64,000 nt of DNA from Rhodococcus zopfii NBRC 100606 = JCM 9919 (GTDB taxonomy: Bacteria > Actinomycetota > Actinomycetes > Mycobacteriales > Mycobacteriaceae). A program made the position numbers and the translations under genes. Of this stretch, positions 36,967 through 47,229 are shown piece by piece. The stretch spans positions 1 to 64,000 of the forward strand of contig NZ_BCXI01000006.1 in assembly GCF_001895025.1 (NCBI RefSeq). The letters run 5' to 3'. Within the stretch, counting starts at the first letter, position 1, and each line of letters starts with the position of its first letter. The notes below the pieces were generated by a model. That model saw only the letters and a list, made by a program, of their open reading frames with translations. It did no database searches and had not been told where the DNA came from.

Positions 36967-37272
36967 TCAGGACTTCTTGACGTCCAGGACGACCTCGAAT
37001 TCGAGCAACGAGGCACCGGTCGCGACCGGCTTCTTCGCTTCACCGGCGTGGGCGGCACGGGCGTCGCCGTCGCGCCACGCCGCGAACGCCTCCTCGGACT
37101 CCCACTGCGTCACCACGAAGTAGCGGTTCTCGCCCGCGGTGGGGCGCAGCAGCTGGAAACCCAGGAATCCGGGCGACTTGTCCACGGTGCCCGCGCGATT
37201 CGCGAATCGCTTCTCCAGTTCGGGGCCGGCGCCCTCGGGGACCTCGATTGCGTTGATCTTCACGACTGCCAT
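36967..37272 (-). CDS. mhuD: Heme-degrading monooxygenase, MhuD type
   Basis: A 101-residue dimeric ferredoxin-like protein almost collinear with M. tuberculosis MhuD (Rv3592), which degrades heme to mycobilin and releases iron without CO. Key residues are conserved at identical positions: N7, R26, W66 and the heme ligand H75. The motifs KINAIEVPEGAGPELEKRF, GFLGFQLLRP and ATGASLLEFEVVLDV match. ATG 37272 begins at MAVVKINAIEV as expected. The convergent upstream neighbour is a hairpin terminator. Confidence 0.94.
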   Translation of the reverse strand: MAVVKINAIEVPEGAGPELEKRFANRAGTVDKSPGFLGFQLLRPTAGENRYFVVTQWESEEAFAAWRDGDARAAHAGEAKKPVATGASLLEFEVVLDVKKS

Positions 37273-37304
37273 GGCGGCGAGCCTACTCCGCTACCTTGTC
37301 GGGT

Positions 37305-38066
37305 GTGTTGCACGACGAAGGTGGTTCCGGACGACCGATCCTGCTGCTGCACGGGTTGATGGGCAGCGCCCGAACATGGCGGCGACACGTGCCGTGGCTG
37401 CGCGGCCACGGGCACGTCCACACGTTCGACGCCGCCGCCCACGGGCGCCCCGCCCCGGACGAGCTGACCACCGAGGCGTTCGTGGCCGATCTGGCCCGGC
37501 ACCTCGACGACGCCGGGTTCGACGAGCCTCTCGTCGTCATCGGGCATTCGATGGGTGCGCTGCACGCCTGGTGCCTGGCCGCCGCGCATCCGGACCGGGT
37601 CGCTGCTCTCGTCCTCGAGGACATGGCCCCGGACTTCCGTGGCCGCACCGCGGCGGACTGGGCCGCCGTGATCGGCGCGTGGCCGCAGCCGTTCCGCACC
37701 GAGGCCGCCGTCCACGACTATTTCGGGCCGGTCGCCGGGCAGTACTTCCTCGATTCGTTCGATCGGCGTGAGGACGGTTGGTATCTGCACGGCGATGTCG
37801 CGACCTTCCGTGACATTTCCGAGGAGTGGGGCACCCGGCACTTCTGGGACGAATGGCGTGCGGTGCAGGTCCCGGCGCTGCTGGTCGAGGGGGAGTTCAC
37901 GATCACCCCGGAAGGGCAGATGCGGCGCATGCAGGACGAGCGTCCCGGCACCGGTTACGTGCGTGTCGCCGGCGCCGGTCATCTCGTGCACGACGACCGG
38001 CCCGGCGACTACCGGGCCGCGGTCGAGGCCTTCCTCGAAACGCTGGACCGGCCGGGTTCGGCCTGA
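37305..38066 (+). CDS. Alpha/beta hydrolase
   Basis: A protein of about 253 residues with the alpha/beta-hydrolase fold: oxyanion HGLMGSARTW, nucleophile elbow GHSMGALHAW, acid in the VEGEFTI region and catalytic histidine in GAGHLVHDD. The substrate is unknown. Mycobacteria have a hydrolase gene in the same place next to mhuD. Start may be TTG 37296 or GTG 37305. Its 3' end overlaps the convergent mutY by 58 bp. Confidence 0.87.
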   Translation: MLHDEGGSGRPILLLHGLMGSARTWRRHVPWLRGHGHVHTFDAAAHGRPAPDELTTEAFVADLARHLDDAGFDEPLVVIGHSMGALHAWCLAAAHPDRVAALVLEDMAPDFRGRTAADWAAVIGAWPQPFRTEAAVHDYFGPVAGQYFLDSFDRREDGWYLHGDVATFRDISEEWGTRHFWDEWRAVQVPALLVEGEFTITPEGQMRRMQDERPGTGYVRVAGAGHLVHDDRPGDYRAAVEAFLETLDRPGSA

Positions 38067-38947
38067 TCGCCCTCGCCCTCGCCGGCCAGGGCGAACCGCC
38101 CGTCGTCGGTCTGCTCGACGAGCCCGTCGACGAGCAGCGAATGCAGCGCGCGGTCGCGTTGACCCGGGTCGACGAGCCACACCACGTCGAGTGCCGCCCG
38201 CTCGACCGGGACGTCGCTTTCCCGCAGCACCGCCATCAGCTTGCCGCGTACCTGCCGGTCCGTCCCGGCGAACTTCTGCACCTTCTTCGGCGGGCCGTCG
38301 TGGGCGGGACTGCCGGCCCCGAGCCACGCGCAACTCGGCAGCGGACAGCGCCCGCATTCGGGGGAGCGGGCGGTGCAGACGGTCGCACCGAGTTCCATGA
38401 GTGCCGCGGAGAACGTCGCGGCCCGCGACCGGGTGCGCGGCAGCAGGATCTCGACGTCCGCGAGGTCGCGGGTGGTCGACGGATTCCCCGGTTCGGCCCG
38501 GCCGTGCATGGCCCGGGCGACGACGCGCCGCACGTTGGTGTCGACGACCGGCACCCGCTGCCCATATGCGAAACACGCGACCGCCCGCGCGGTGTACGCG
38601 CCGATGCCGGGCAGTCCCAGGAGCGTGTCGACGTCCGCCGGAACCACGTCACCGTGCTCGGCGGCGAGGACCCCGGCACATTCGTGCAGGCGCAGTGCGC
38701 GCCGCGGATAGCCGAGCTTGCCCCAGGCGCGCAGCACATCGGCCTGGCTCGACGCCGCCATCAGCGACGGCACCGGCCAACGCTGCACCCACTGCTCCCA
38801 GATCGGCGCGACCCGAGCCACGGGTGTCTGCTGAAGCATCACTTCCGACATGAGGATCTGCCAGCCGGTGACGTCCTCGCGTCGCCACGGAAGATCCCGC
38901 GCTTCGGCGGTGTACCAGCGCAGCAGTGCGCTCGCATCGACGGCCAT
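38009..38947 (-). CDS. mutY: Adenine DNA glycosylase MutY
   Basis: A 312-residue base-excision enzyme that removes adenine mispaired with 8-oxoguanine. It has the helix-hairpin-helix LLGLPGIGAYTARAV followed by catalytic Asp in VVDTNVRRV, and the [4Fe-4S] cluster cysteines in CTARSPECGRCPLPSC. The C-terminal NUDIX-like recognition domain is reduced, as in actinobacterial MutY. ATG 38947 gives the canonical N-terminus LLRWYTAEARDLPWR. Divergent from the carbonic anhydrase gene. Confidence 0.93.
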   Translation of the reverse strand: MAVDASALLRWYTAEARDLPWRREDVTGWQILMSEVMLQQTPVARVAPIWEQWVQRWPVPSLMAASSQADVLRAWGKLGYPRRALRLHECAGVLAAEHGDVVPADVDTLLGLPGIGAYTARAVACFAYGQRVPVVDTNVRRVVARAMHGRAEPGNPSTTRDLADVEILLPRTRSRAATFSAALMELGATVCTARSPECGRCPLPSCAWLGAGSPAHDGPPKKVQKFAGTDRQVRGKLMAVLRESDVPVERAALDVVWLVDPGQRDRALHSLLVDGLVEQTDDGRFALAGEGEGDQAEPGRSSVSRKASTAAR

Positions 38948-39042
38948 CTCACACGTCCTCCTGTCGGGATGTCGGGGTGTTTTTCCCGGCCGGTAACCCC
39001 ACCGAGCGTTCTGCGTCACGCTTCCGGGTGAATAATGGCGTC

Positions 39043-39660
39043 ATGCCCAATTCGAATCCCATCGCCGCTTGGAAGGCCCTGACCGAGGGTAACGAGCGGT
39101 TCGTGTCCGGTACCCCGCAGCACCCCAGCCAGGGCATCGATCGACGCGCCGAACTCGTCAACGGCCAGTACCCCACCACCGTTCTGTTCGGTTGCGGCGA
39201 CTCCCGCGTGGCCGCAGAGATCATCTTCGACCAGGGTCTGGGCGACATGTTCGTCGTGCGCACCGCCGGTCATGTCATCGACAGCTCGGTCCTCGGTTCC
39301 ATCGAGTACGCCGTGGCAATCCTCGAGGTTCCGTTGATCGTGGTGCTCGGCCACGACAGCTGCGGTGCCGTCGGGGCAACCCTGAAGGCGCTCGACGACG
39401 GCGAGATCCCGTCCGGGTTCATCCGCAGCATCGTCGAGCGGGTGGCCCCGTCCATCCTGATCGGCCGCAGGGAAGGCCTCACCACGGTGGACGAGCTGGA
39501 GGGAGCGCACGTCGTGGAGACCGGAAAGCTCCTCGCCGAGCGTTCGCAGATCATCGCCGAACGAATCGCCGACGGCCGCTGTGCAATCGTGGGCGTGACG
39601 TACAAGCTCAACGACGGCCACGTGCAGCTGCAGGGCCACATCGGCGATATCGGCGCCTGA
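39043..39660 (+). CDS. Beta-carbonic anhydrase
   Basis: A 205-residue zinc enzyme interconverting CO2 and bicarbonate. Zinc ligands: Cys and Asp/Arg dyad in FGCGDSRVAAEIIFD, and His plus Cys in LGHDSCGAVGA. This pattern matches M. tuberculosis CanB (Rv3588c), which has the same neighbours. ATG 39043 lies six bases after an AATAAT box, so the transcript could be leaderless. Confidence 0.94.
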   Translation: MPNSNPIAAWKALTEGNERFVSGTPQHPSQGIDRRAELVNGQYPTTVLFGCGDSRVAAEIIFDQGLGDMFVVRTAGHVIDSSVLGSIEYAVAILEVPLIVVLGHDSCGAVGATLKALDDGEIPSGFIRSIVERVAPSILIGRREGLTTVDELEGAHVVETGKLLAERSQIIAERIADGRCAIVGVTYKLNDGHVQLQGHIGDIGA

Positions 39661-39764
39661 TCGGTTCGGTGCGGTCGCGGTCGGGCATCGTTGTGACGGT
39701 CGACTGACGCGACACGCCGACCTCGGTGTGGCAACGGCCCGAACCTGCACCTACCGTGTGAGGC

Positions 39765-40469
39765 GTGCTTGAACCGAACGGGCCGCTGCCCCCTGAGATC
39801 TACTGGCGCCGCCGCGCGCTCGCCGTCGGTGTCGGCCTGGTCGTACTGGCATTGGTCGTGTGGCTGGTACTGGCACTGACCGGTGGCGGCGACGATCCGG
39901 AGGCGGAGAATACGGCCGCCGAGGTCACGTCGACGACGGCGACCCCGGCGACCACCGCCGCCGACGCCACCGCCGAGGCATCCGCAGCAGGATCCGGCGG
40001 TGGTACGGCGTCGGGGACGGGAACCTCCTCGCCCCAAACCACCGGATCGGGTACGACCGTGGCGCCGGTCGCCGCGGGGCAGTGCCCCGACCAGTCGCTC
40101 GCAGTCCGGGTCACCGCGGATCAGCCGAACTATCGCATCGGCAACGAACCCGCGTTCACCATCGTCATCACCAACATCGGCACCGTCCAGTGCGAGCGTG
40201 ACCTCGGCGCAGGACTGCAGCAGGTGATGGTCTACAGCCTCGACGGGGCGACACGCTTGTGGTCGAACACCGACTGCTTCCCGGAGTCGACCGCCGACGT
40301 GCGCACGCTCGCGCCGGGCGACCAAGCGGCGTTTTCGGTGAAGTGGTCCGGCACCACGTCGGCCCCCGGCTGCCAGCAGCCGCGCGAGCCGGTCGGTCCG
40401 GGCGCGTACAGCGTCGTCGGTCAGCTCGGCGGGCTGCGGAGCACCCCGGAACCGTTCAACATCGCCTGA
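39765..40469 (+). CDS. Membrane-anchored extracytoplasmic protein (Rv3587c-like)
   Basis: A 234-residue protein with a basic N-terminus (YWRRR), one transmembrane helix (about 19-40), a long Thr/Ala/Ser/Gly-rich linker (45-110) and a C-terminal beta-sandwich-like domain with four cysteines (AGQCPDQSL, VQCERD, TDCFPES, APGCQQP). It probably sits at the cell surface. Between carbonic anhydrase and disA, where M. tuberculosis has Rv3587c. Function unknown. Confidence 0.8.
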   Translation: MLEPNGPLPPEIYWRRRALAVGVGLVVLALVVWLVLALTGGGDDPEAENTAAEVTSTTATPATTAADATAEASAAGSGGGTASGTGTSSPQTTGSGTTVAPVAAGQCPDQSLAVRVTADQPNYRIGNEPAFTIVITNIGTVQCERDLGAGLQQVMVYSLDGATRLWSNTDCFPESTADVRTLAPGDQAAFSVKWSGTTSAPGCQQPREPVGPGAYSVVGQLGGLRSTPEPFNIA

Positions 40470-40478
40470 TCGCGGTTC

Positions 40479-41561
40479 TCAGTCGAAGGGACCGTTGATG
40501 GATGCCTCCGCGAGGCGCGAGAGTCCTTCGCGGATGTACCGGGCCCACAGGGCGCCGATGCCGTCGACGGACTGAATGTCCGCGGCGGTCGCCGCGAGCA
40601 GGCCCTGCAGTGTCCCGAACGATCCGACCAACCGGTGGATCTGTGCGGTCTGCAGCCGCGGCACCCGGTGCAGGACCCGGTATCCGCGTGGGCTCATCGC
40701 CGTGTCGAGCGCCTCGATCGTCCCCGGATATCCGAAGGCGCGTGCCAGGACGGTCAGATCCAGCAGGTCGACGTCGGTCAGCCGGCCGAGCACCTCGAGG
40801 GTGTGTTCGACGTCGGTGGACGACGGCGACTCGATTCCGGCGAGATAGTCGCGGACGATGAGCTGCCGCGCGAGCTGGTTGTCGCCGACGAGTTCCTCGA
40901 GCTGCAGCGCGAGCTGGCGGCCGTCGGTGCCGAGTTCGAGCACGTCCTGTTCGATCTCCACCGATACGCGATGCATCATCTCGAGCCGCTGGGCGACGGT
41001 CAGCGCGTCGCGCAGCGTCACGAAGTCCTCGATCTCCACGACGGACAGCTGGCGGGTGACCTCGTCCAGCCGGGCCTTGTACCGCTCGAGCGTCGCGACC
41101 GCCTGATTGGCGCGCGACAGGATCGTCGCGGAATCGTTGATGACGTGCCGGTGTCCGGCCACGTACACACTCACGATGCTCATCGACTGGCTCACCGACA
41201 CCACCGGGTAGCCGGTTTCGATCGCGGTGCGTTCGGCCGCGCGGTGCCGGGTCCCGGACTCGACGGTCGGGATGCGGTGGTCCGGCACCAATTGCACGTT
41301 GGCGCGCACGATGCGGCTTCCGTCGGTGGAGACGACCACGGCGCCGTCCATCTTCGACAGTTCGCGCAGCCGGGTCGGCGCGAACTCGACGTCGAGTTCG
41401 AAACCGCCGTCGCACAAGGCCTCGACCCGCTCGTCGAAACCGAGGACGATCAGGCCGCCGGTCCGGCCGCGCAGGATCCGTTCGAGCCCGTCGCGCAATG
41501 CCGTGCCGGGGGCCAGGCGGGCGATCGTGTCGCGCAACGTCGCGGACGACACGTCGGTCAT
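40479..41561 (-). CDS. disA: Diadenylate cyclase DisA
   Basis: A 360-residue enzyme that makes cyclic di-AMP from two ATP and scans DNA. The N-terminal DAC domain has the catalytic DGA motif in SKMDGAVVV and RHRAA in [11 protein letters not shown] helical spine follows, and a C-terminal helix-hairpin-helix domain ([16 protein letters not shown]) binds branched DNA. Its 3' end is nine bases from the convergent gene. In mycobacteria disA directly follows radA; here two genes lie between. Confidence 0.95.
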   Translation of the reverse strand: MTDVSSATLRDTIARLAPGTALRDGLERILRGRTGGLIVLGFDERVEALCDGGFELDVEFAPTRLRELSKMDGAVVVSTDGSRIVRANVQLVPDHRIPTVESGTRHRAAERTAIETGYPVVSVSQSMSIVSVYVAGHRHVINDSATILSRANQAVATLERYKARLDEVTRQLSVVEIEDFVTLRDALTVAQRLEMMHRVSVEIEQDVLELGTDGRQLALQLEELVGDNQLARQLIVRDYLAGIESPSSTDVEHTLEVLGRLTDVDLLDLTVLARAFGYPGTIEALDTAMSPRGYRVLHRVPRLQTAQIHRLVGSFGTLQGLLAATAADIQSVDGIGALWARYIREGLSRLAEASINGPFD

Positions 41562-41657
41562 ACCTTGCTCCTCCCTTGTCCGGCCGATGCGGCGGCAATC
41601 ACATTTGCACGGTCTACCCGGCGGAGGCAGCCGAACGCGGAACTACATTACTTCGTC

Positions 41658-42218
41658 ATGAGTGGTACTTGGACGTTGCCCGATGACCTCGTTCTCCCGG
41701 AGATCCCCGAGAACCATCCCCGGCCGGGCGAGACGCTGCCGCAGCACTGGAGCAAGTGCTTCGGATGCGGTGACGACCAGCCGAGCGGGATGAAGATGCA
41801 CTGCACGGTCGGGGACGGGCTCGAGGTGCACGGCCGGCTCGACGTCGCCACCCACTACCAGGGCGGACCGGGCTTCATCCACGGCGGCATCCTGACCACC
41901 GCGTTCGACGAGGTTCAGGGCATGGCGTGCATGGTGCTGCAGCGTCCGGTCGTCACCGGCCACCTCCAGGTCGATTTCGCGCGACCGATTCCGCTCGGAT
42001 CGGTGCTCGAGTTCCGTGCCCGACTGGACGGTACGGTGCGCCGCAAGGTGTACACGAGTGCGGAGGCGCGCATCGTCGACGGGCCGATGGCCGATCCCGA
42101 CGTGGTCGTCGCAACTTCCCGGGGGTTGTTCCTCACGGTCGACTTCGAGCACTTCGAGCAGGCCAAGGAGTTCGTCGACGGCGTCCCGGCCTCGCCGCAC
42201 GGCACGTCGTCGGTGTAG
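41658..42218 (+). CDS. PaaI-type thioesterase (hotdog fold)
   Basis: A 186-residue hotdog-fold protein. CFGCGDDQPSGMKMHC is followed by the hotdog core FIHGGILTTAFDEVQGMACMV with the conserved HGG...DE motif, and VDFARPIPLGSVLEF. It likely hydrolyses acyl-CoA thioesters; substrate unknown. It is inserted, opposite in strand, between disA and dinB. A TACATT box eight bases before ATG 41658 suggests a leaderless transcript. Confidence 0.85.
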   Translation: MSGTWTLPDDLVLPEIPENHPRPGETLPQHWSKCFGCGDDQPSGMKMHCTVGDGLEVHGRLDVATHYQGGPGFIHGGILTTAFDEVQGMACMVLQRPVVTGHLQVDFARPIPLGSVLEFRARLDGTVRRKVYTSAEARIVDGPMADPDVVVATSRGLFLTVDFEHFEQAKEFVDGVPASPHGTSSV

Positions 42219-42225
42219 GGCCCGG

Positions 42226-43479
42226 TCAATCGGGTAGGAGCGGCACGCCGGGACGGTGATCGCGGCCGAGGAGCGTCGCGGACGTCACGGACCCGGATCC
42301 GAATCGGTTGCGGAGATCGTCGAGCACCGCGTCGAGGGCGTGCCGGTCGATCGGCCGGTGGGTGACCACCTCGCCCGTCGGTGCGGCCACCCCGCTGTGC
42401 TGCTCGACGATGTCCTCGAACGGCAGCTCGAGCTGTTCGGTGTCCTCGTCGTCGAGGTTGGTGACCGCGACTCCGACGAGGGTCAGTCCACGAGCGTCGA
42501 TGAGCGGCCACGCGGTGAACAGCAACCCGAGAGCGGTGTCCCGGACGGTGTCGGTGCGCGCGGTCGCGACCGGCAGCGTGTGTGAGCGCGTGATGCGTGT
42601 GTAGTCGGCGAACCGCAGCCGCAGCACGACCGTGCGGCCGAGCCGATCCGCCGCCCGCATTCGGCGGGTGACCTTCTCGACGAGCAGCACGAGGGTCGCG
42701 GCCACGGACTCCGGACTGTGGTAGCCGCGTCCGAGGGCGTGCTGGGCGCCCAACGAGCGGCGTCGCCGGCGGGACCGGACGGGGCGAGGATCGAACCCGC
42801 GGGCCAGCGCGTGCAGATGGCGGCCGGTCGCCTTCCCGAGCAGGGACACCAGGTCGGTTTCGCTGTGACTCGCGACGTCGGCGACGCGGCGGATGCCGTG
42901 GGCGTGCAGGGTCGCGGCGGTGACCTTGCCGACACCCCACAGGCGTTCGACGGGCAGCGGATGCAGGAACTGCAGTTCGCCGTCCGGGGGCACGAGCAGC
43001 AGTCCGTCCGGTTTCGCGACGCCGCTGGCGACCTTCGCGAGGAACTTGGTGCGCGCGACCCCGACGGTGATCGGCAACCCGACCTGCTCGGCGACCTCGC
43101 GGCGCAACCGGCTCGCGATGTCCAGCGGGGTGCCCGCGATCCGACGCAATCCGCCGACGTCCAGGAACGCCTCGTCGATGGAGATGCCCTCGACGAGCGG
43201 ACTGGTCCGGTCGAAGACGGCGAACACGTCGCGGCTCGCGCGGCTGTAGGCATCCATGCGCGGCGGCACCGAGATCACCCCCGGGCACAGCGCGCGGGCG
43301 GCTCGTCCGGGCATCGCCGTCTTTATCCCGTACGACTTCGCCTCGTAGCTCGCGGCGAGCACGACCCCGCCGCCCACGACGACCGGCCGGCCCCGCAGCC
43401 ACGGGTCGTCGCGCTGCTCCACCGACGCGTAGAACGCGTCGAGGTCGGCATGCAGGATCGTCGCGTCGGACACGAACAT
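42226..43479 (-). CDS. dinB: DNA polymerase IV (Y family)
   Basis: A 417-residue translesion polymerase. Catalytic motifs ILHADLDAFYASVEQRD and GISIDEAFLDV are intact, followed by the helix-hairpin-helix thumb (LWGVGKVTAATLHAHGI) and little-finger domain. The clamp-binding peptide is QLELPF. Start ATG 43479 lies inside a LexA-type box (43473-43486), arguing for SOS control and a leaderless or very short-leader transcript. Translated upstream extension to 43548 was rejected for that reason. It lies between radA and disA, placing three DNA-damage genes together. Confidence 0.92.
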   Translation of the reverse strand: MFVSDATILHADLDAFYASVEQRDDPWLRGRPVVVGGGVVLAASYEAKSYGIKTAMPGRAARALCPGVISVPPRMDAYSRASRDVFAVFDRTSPLVEGISIDEAFLDVGGLRRIAGTPLDIASRLRREVAEQVGLPITVGVARTKFLAKVASGVAKPDGLLLVPPDGELQFLHPLPVERLWGVGKVTAATLHAHGIRRVADVASHSETDLVSLLGKATGRHLHALARGFDPRPVRSRRRRRSLGAQHALGRGYHSPESVAATLVLLVEKVTRRMRAADRLGRTVVLRLRFADYTRITRSHTLPVATARTDTVRDTALGLLFTAWPLIDARGLTLVGVAVTNLDDEDTEQLELPFEDIVEQHSGVAAPTGEVVTHRPIDRHALDAVLDDLRNRFGSGSVTSATLLGRDHRPGVPLLPD

Positions 43480-43486
43480 ATGTTCG
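43473..43486. promoter_or_regulatory. LexA (SOS) box overlapping the dinB start
   Basis: CGAACATATGTTCG is a perfect palindrome of the actinobacterial SOS box pattern CGAAC-N4-GTTCG. The dinB ATG (43479-43477) lies within it, so LexA bound here would block initiation of transcription or entry of polymerase. Confidence 0.8.
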
Positions 43487-43563
43487 CATCCGCCCCCGAC
43501 AGGGCGAGGAATCTTCACCCGGTCCGACCGAAGATTGGTTCCCGTCACCCGGCGGAGGCGGGT

Positions 43564-44952
43564 CTAGTTCCGCAGCGCCGCGAGCGCCTGCCCGACGTTG
43601 CCCACCTCGGTGGCCTTCACCGACCGTGGCACACCGTCGGTGTCGCGGGGGACCAGTGCGCGGGTGAACCCGAGCCGACCGGCCTCGGCGAGACGTCGCC
43701 CCACACCGGACACGCGGCGGACCTCACCGGCGAGGCCGACCTCGCCGAGCAGCACCGTGCCCGCGGGCAGCGGCTGTTCCCGCACCGCCGACGCGACCGC
43801 GAGTGCGAGCGCGAGGTCCGCGGACGGGTCGGTGATCCGCATGCCGCCGACCGTCGACGCGTACACGTCGGACTTGCCCAGCGGGATCCGGCAGTGACGT
43901 TCCAGCACCGCGAGGACCATCGCCACCCGCGCCGAGTCGAGCCCGCTGACCGCTCGCCGCGGCGACGGATTGTTCGTCGGAACCACGAGCGCCTGCAGCT
44001 CGCCGAGCAGCGGACGTTTGCCGTCCATGGTCACGGTGATCGCGGTTCCGGCGACCTCGTCGGTGCGGTGCTGAAGGAACAGGCCTGAGGGGTCGCTGAC
44101 TCCGGCGATGCCGTCCTCGGACAGTTCGAAGCAGCCGACCTCGTCGGCGGCCCCGAAACGGTTCTTGACGCCGCGCACCATGCGCAGCGTCGAATGCTTG
44201 TCGCCCTCGAAGTGCAGCACGACGTCGACGAGATGTTCGAGCGACCGCGGCCCGGCGACCGCGCCGTCCTTGGTGACGTGACCGATCAGCAGCACCGGGA
44301 CGCCGCTGGCCTTGGCGAGCGAGGTCAGGGCGCTGGTGACGGCACGAACCTGGGTGACGCCCCCGGAAACGCCGTCGACGTCGGCGGCGAGCATGGTCTG
44401 AACGGAGTCGACGACCAGCAGCGTCGGCTTCACCTGCTCGACGTGACCGAAGATCGTCGCGAGATCGGATTCGGCGGCGAGGAACACCCGCTCGTGCACC
44501 GAGCCGGTGCGATCGGCGCGCAGCCGCACCTGACCGGCGGATTCCTCCCCGGTGACATACAACGAGCGGTCCTCGGAACTGCGTTGTGCCCAGCGGTGCA
44601 CGACCTCGAGCAGCAGCGTGGATTTGCCGACGCCGGGCTCGCCGGCGAGCAGTACGACCGACCCCGGCACCACACCGCCGCCGAGCACCCGGTCCAGCTC
44701 GGAGATCCCGGTCGGCTTGGCATGCGTGGCTTTGCCGTCGACAAGCGTCAGCGGCGTGGCGGGTGTGGTGGGCAGGACCGCGGCGGCACCGGCCCGCGCC
44801 AGCGATGTTCCCGGGCGCGCGGCGACCGCGGCGGGAACGGCCGCTGTCTCGTCCATCGATCCCCAGGTGCCGCACTCGGGACAACGCCCCACCCACTTCG
44901 CAACGGTGTGTGCGCAGTCGCTGCATCGGTAGATCGATTTCGTCTTGGCCAC
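43564..44952 (-). CDS. radA: DNA repair protein RadA
   Basis: A 462-residue RecA-like helicase that promotes branch migration in recombination. N-terminal C4 zinc finger (YRCSDCAH...GRCPECGTW), Walker [12 protein letters not shown], the RadA-specific KNRFG motif ([15 protein letters not shown]) and a C-terminal Lon-like domain ([17 protein letters not shown]). GTG 44952 gives [11 protein letters not shown], the usual family start; an ATG at 44982 is an alternative. Confidence 0.94.
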   Translation of the reverse strand: MAKTKSIYRCSDCAHTVAKWVGRCPECGTWGSMDETAAVPAAVAARPGTSLARAGAAAVLPTTPATPLTLVDGKATHAKPTGISELDRVLGGGVVPGSVVLLAGEPGVGKSTLLLEVVHRWAQRSSEDRSLYVTGEESAGQVRLRADRTGSVHERVFLAAESDLATIFGHVEQVKPTLLVVDSVQTMLAADVDGVSGGVTQVRAVTSALTSLAKASGVPVLLIGHVTKDGAVAGPRSLEHLVDVVLHFEGDKHSTLRMVRGVKNRFGAADEVGCFELSEDGIAGVSDPSGLFLQHRTDEVAGTAITVTMDGKRPLLGELQALVVPTNNPSPRRAVSGLDSARVAMVLAVLERHCRIPLGKSDVYASTVGGMRITDPSADLALALAVASAVREQPLPAGTVLLGEVGLAGEVRRVSGVGRRLAEAGRLGFTRALVPRDTDGVPRSVKATEVGNVGQALAALRN

Positions 44953-45001
44953 GCGCTGCAGGATAGAGGCGTGGACCGACATCGGTGTTCCACCGAAAGG
45001 G

Positions 45002-45037
45002 ACGGGGCCGGGCGAGCATGTGCTCGCCCGGCCCCGT
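45002..45037. terminator. Perfect 17-bp hairpin between lpqE and radA
   Basis: ACGGGGCCGGGCGAGCA (45002-45018) pairs with TGCTCGCCCGGCCCCGT (45021-45037) with a two-base loop. It lies 19 bases after the lpqE stop on the minus strand, upstream of radA, and should terminate lpqE. Confidence 0.72.
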
Positions 45038-45055
45038 GCCGGTTGGAGAGGGAGG

Positions 45056-45688
45056 TCAGTGGCCCTCGGCGACCACGGGAGACTTGTCGGACTCGTGCCG
45101 CTCGAGCACCGGGCCCGCGTCGACGGGAACGCTGATGGTCACGTCGCCGGCCTCGGCGAACGTGAAGGTGACCGGGATGGTCAGGCCGGGGCGGACACCC
45201 TCCTTCAGGCCGGTCAGCTCGACGGCCACAGGAACCGAGGTGTCGGGCTCCTCCTCGTCACCGGCCGGCTTCGGGGACTCGTCGACGACGAGTTCCTGGG
45301 CCTCGGCCGCTTCGGCGGGCGGAAGACCTGCGACGACGGAGCCGCCCGCGGGGATCGTGAGGGCGTCGGCGCCGGTCGCGGCGGCCGCGAAATCGGTGGA
45401 GATGCCGGTCAGCGTGTCCGCGGTGTACGGGTCGAGATTGACGATGCTGAAGCCGAGAGCCGCCTTGCCGCCGGGCTCGAGGGAGAACTCCTCGGAGTTC
45501 GGGTAGATCACGTGCACGTTGCGCAGCGCGATCTGGCCGACGTTGCCGCCGTTGCCGTTGATAGCCGCGACCTGGGTGGCGGTCTGGCTGATCTGCCCGG
45601 CGCCGCATGCGGACAGCGTGAGCGCTGCCCCGGCGGCCAGGGCGAGAGCAGTCGCGACTCGGCGAGTCGGCGCGTTCAGAGCAGTCAC
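45056..45688 (-). CDS. lpqE: Lipoprotein LpqE-like
   Basis: A 210-residue secreted lipoprotein. Signal peptide with lipobox LTLSAC (cysteine near residue 28), followed by a beta-rich domain with [18 protein letters not shown] and [17 protein letters not shown], and an acidic linker (GDEEEPDTS). This resembles mycobacterial LpqE, encoded next to radA and carD. Function unknown; outer-surface location is inferred from the lipobox. GTG 45688 follows GGAGGA. Confidence 0.87.
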   Translation of the reverse strand: MTALNAPTRRVATALALAAGAALTLSACGAGQISQTATQVAAINGNGGNVGQIALRNVHVIYPNSEEFSLEPGGKAALGFSIVNLDPYTADTLTGISTDFAAAATGADALTIPAGGSVVAGLPPAEAAEAQELVVDESPKPAGDEEEPDTSVPVAVELTGLKEGVRPGLTIPVTFTFAEAGDVTISVPVDAGPVLERHESDKSPVVAEGH

Positions 45689-45947
45689 GGGTTGTCCTCC
45701 ACTCGAGTAAGGCTCGCAATCCACTAGGGAGAGTAGTAGTTGCGGGCGGCGCAGTCTTCGCCGGGGGCGTTCTCGCGGCCCGTGGGTGGGACGGCGACGC
45801 GTGTGCGCCCTGCGGGGATCATGATATTGGCGTCCTGTGGTGGAAGTCACGGGATGCACGTAACCGGTTGCATGTCAAGCCCTACGCGCATGCGTCTGTG
45901 CCCCTGACCTGCATCGTTGATGAGAGTCGCGTGTGGTCGCGTGTTAA

Positions 45948-46466
<519 letters not shown>

Positions 46467-46469
46467 GGC

Positions 46470-47225
46470 GTGGCAGCAGCGAACACCGAAAAACAGCAGT
46501 TGAACGATCGCAGCGGGCCGGTCGTCGGGATCATTCCGGCGGCCGGCCGCGGCGTACGTCTGGGGGAATCGCTTCCCAAGGCGTTCGTCGAACTCGACGG
46601 CCGCACGATGCTCGACCGTGCGGTGCACACAATGATCGATTCCGGCACGGTCGACCGTGTCGTGATCGTCGTTCCTCCCGAACTGGCCGGGACCCCCGCC
46701 GACGAGCTCGTCGGGACGGGCCCGGCCGGACGCGTCACGGTGGTCGCCGGTGGTGCGGAGCGTGCCGACTCGGTGCGGGCCGGCCTCGACGCCGCGGGCG
46801 ACGCCCGGTTCGTGCTCGTGCACGATGCGGCGCGGGCCCTGACCCCGCCGGACCTGTGCGCGCGCGTCACCTGGGCGCTGCGAGACGGGAAGGACGCGGT
46901 GATTCCGGTTCTGCCGGTCGCCGACACCATCAAGAGCATCGACACCGACGGGCAGGTCACCGGAACGCCGGACCGCGCCACCTTGCGTGCGGTACAGACT
47001 CCGCAGGGTTTCGACGTCGCACTGCTGCGCCGGGCGAACGGCGACGCCGGTGACGCCACCGACGATGCGGGCCTCGTCGAACGCCTCGGCGAGCCGGTGC
47101 ACACCGTCGCCGGTGACCCGCTGGCCTTCAAGATAACGACGCCGTTGGACCTGGTCCTGGCGCGAGCGCTGCTCGCGTCGGGGACCGCAGCCCGCGAATC
47201 GGCCGAACGAGAACAGGAGCGTTAG
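46470..47225 (+). CDS. ispD: 2-C-methyl-D-erythritol 4-phosphate cytidylyltransferase
   Basis: A 251-residue enzyme of the MEP isoprenoid pathway. CTP-binding signature [19 protein letters not shown], and [27 protein letters not shown] and ITTPLDL motifs are present. GTG 46470 starts three bases after carD. The C-terminal Arg/Glu tail is variable. ispF follows at once. Confidence 0.94.
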   Translation: MAAANTEKQQLNDRSGPVVGIIPAAGRGVRLGESLPKAFVELDGRTMLDRAVHTMIDSGTVDRVVIVVPPELAGTPADELVGTGPAGRVTVVAGGAERADSVRAGLDAAGDARFVLVHDAARALTPPDLCARVTWALRDGKDAVIPVLPVADTIKSIDTDGQVTGTPDRATLRAVQTPQGFDVALLRRANGDAGDATDDAGLVERLGEPVHTVAGDPLAFKITTPLDLVLARALLASGTAARESAEREQER

Positions 47226-47229
47226 CACC

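Noticed and set aside
42781-42800. A stretch resembling a tRNA T-loop (GAGGATCGAACCC)
   Set aside because: It lies within dinB coding sequence, and no cloverleaf can be formed around it.
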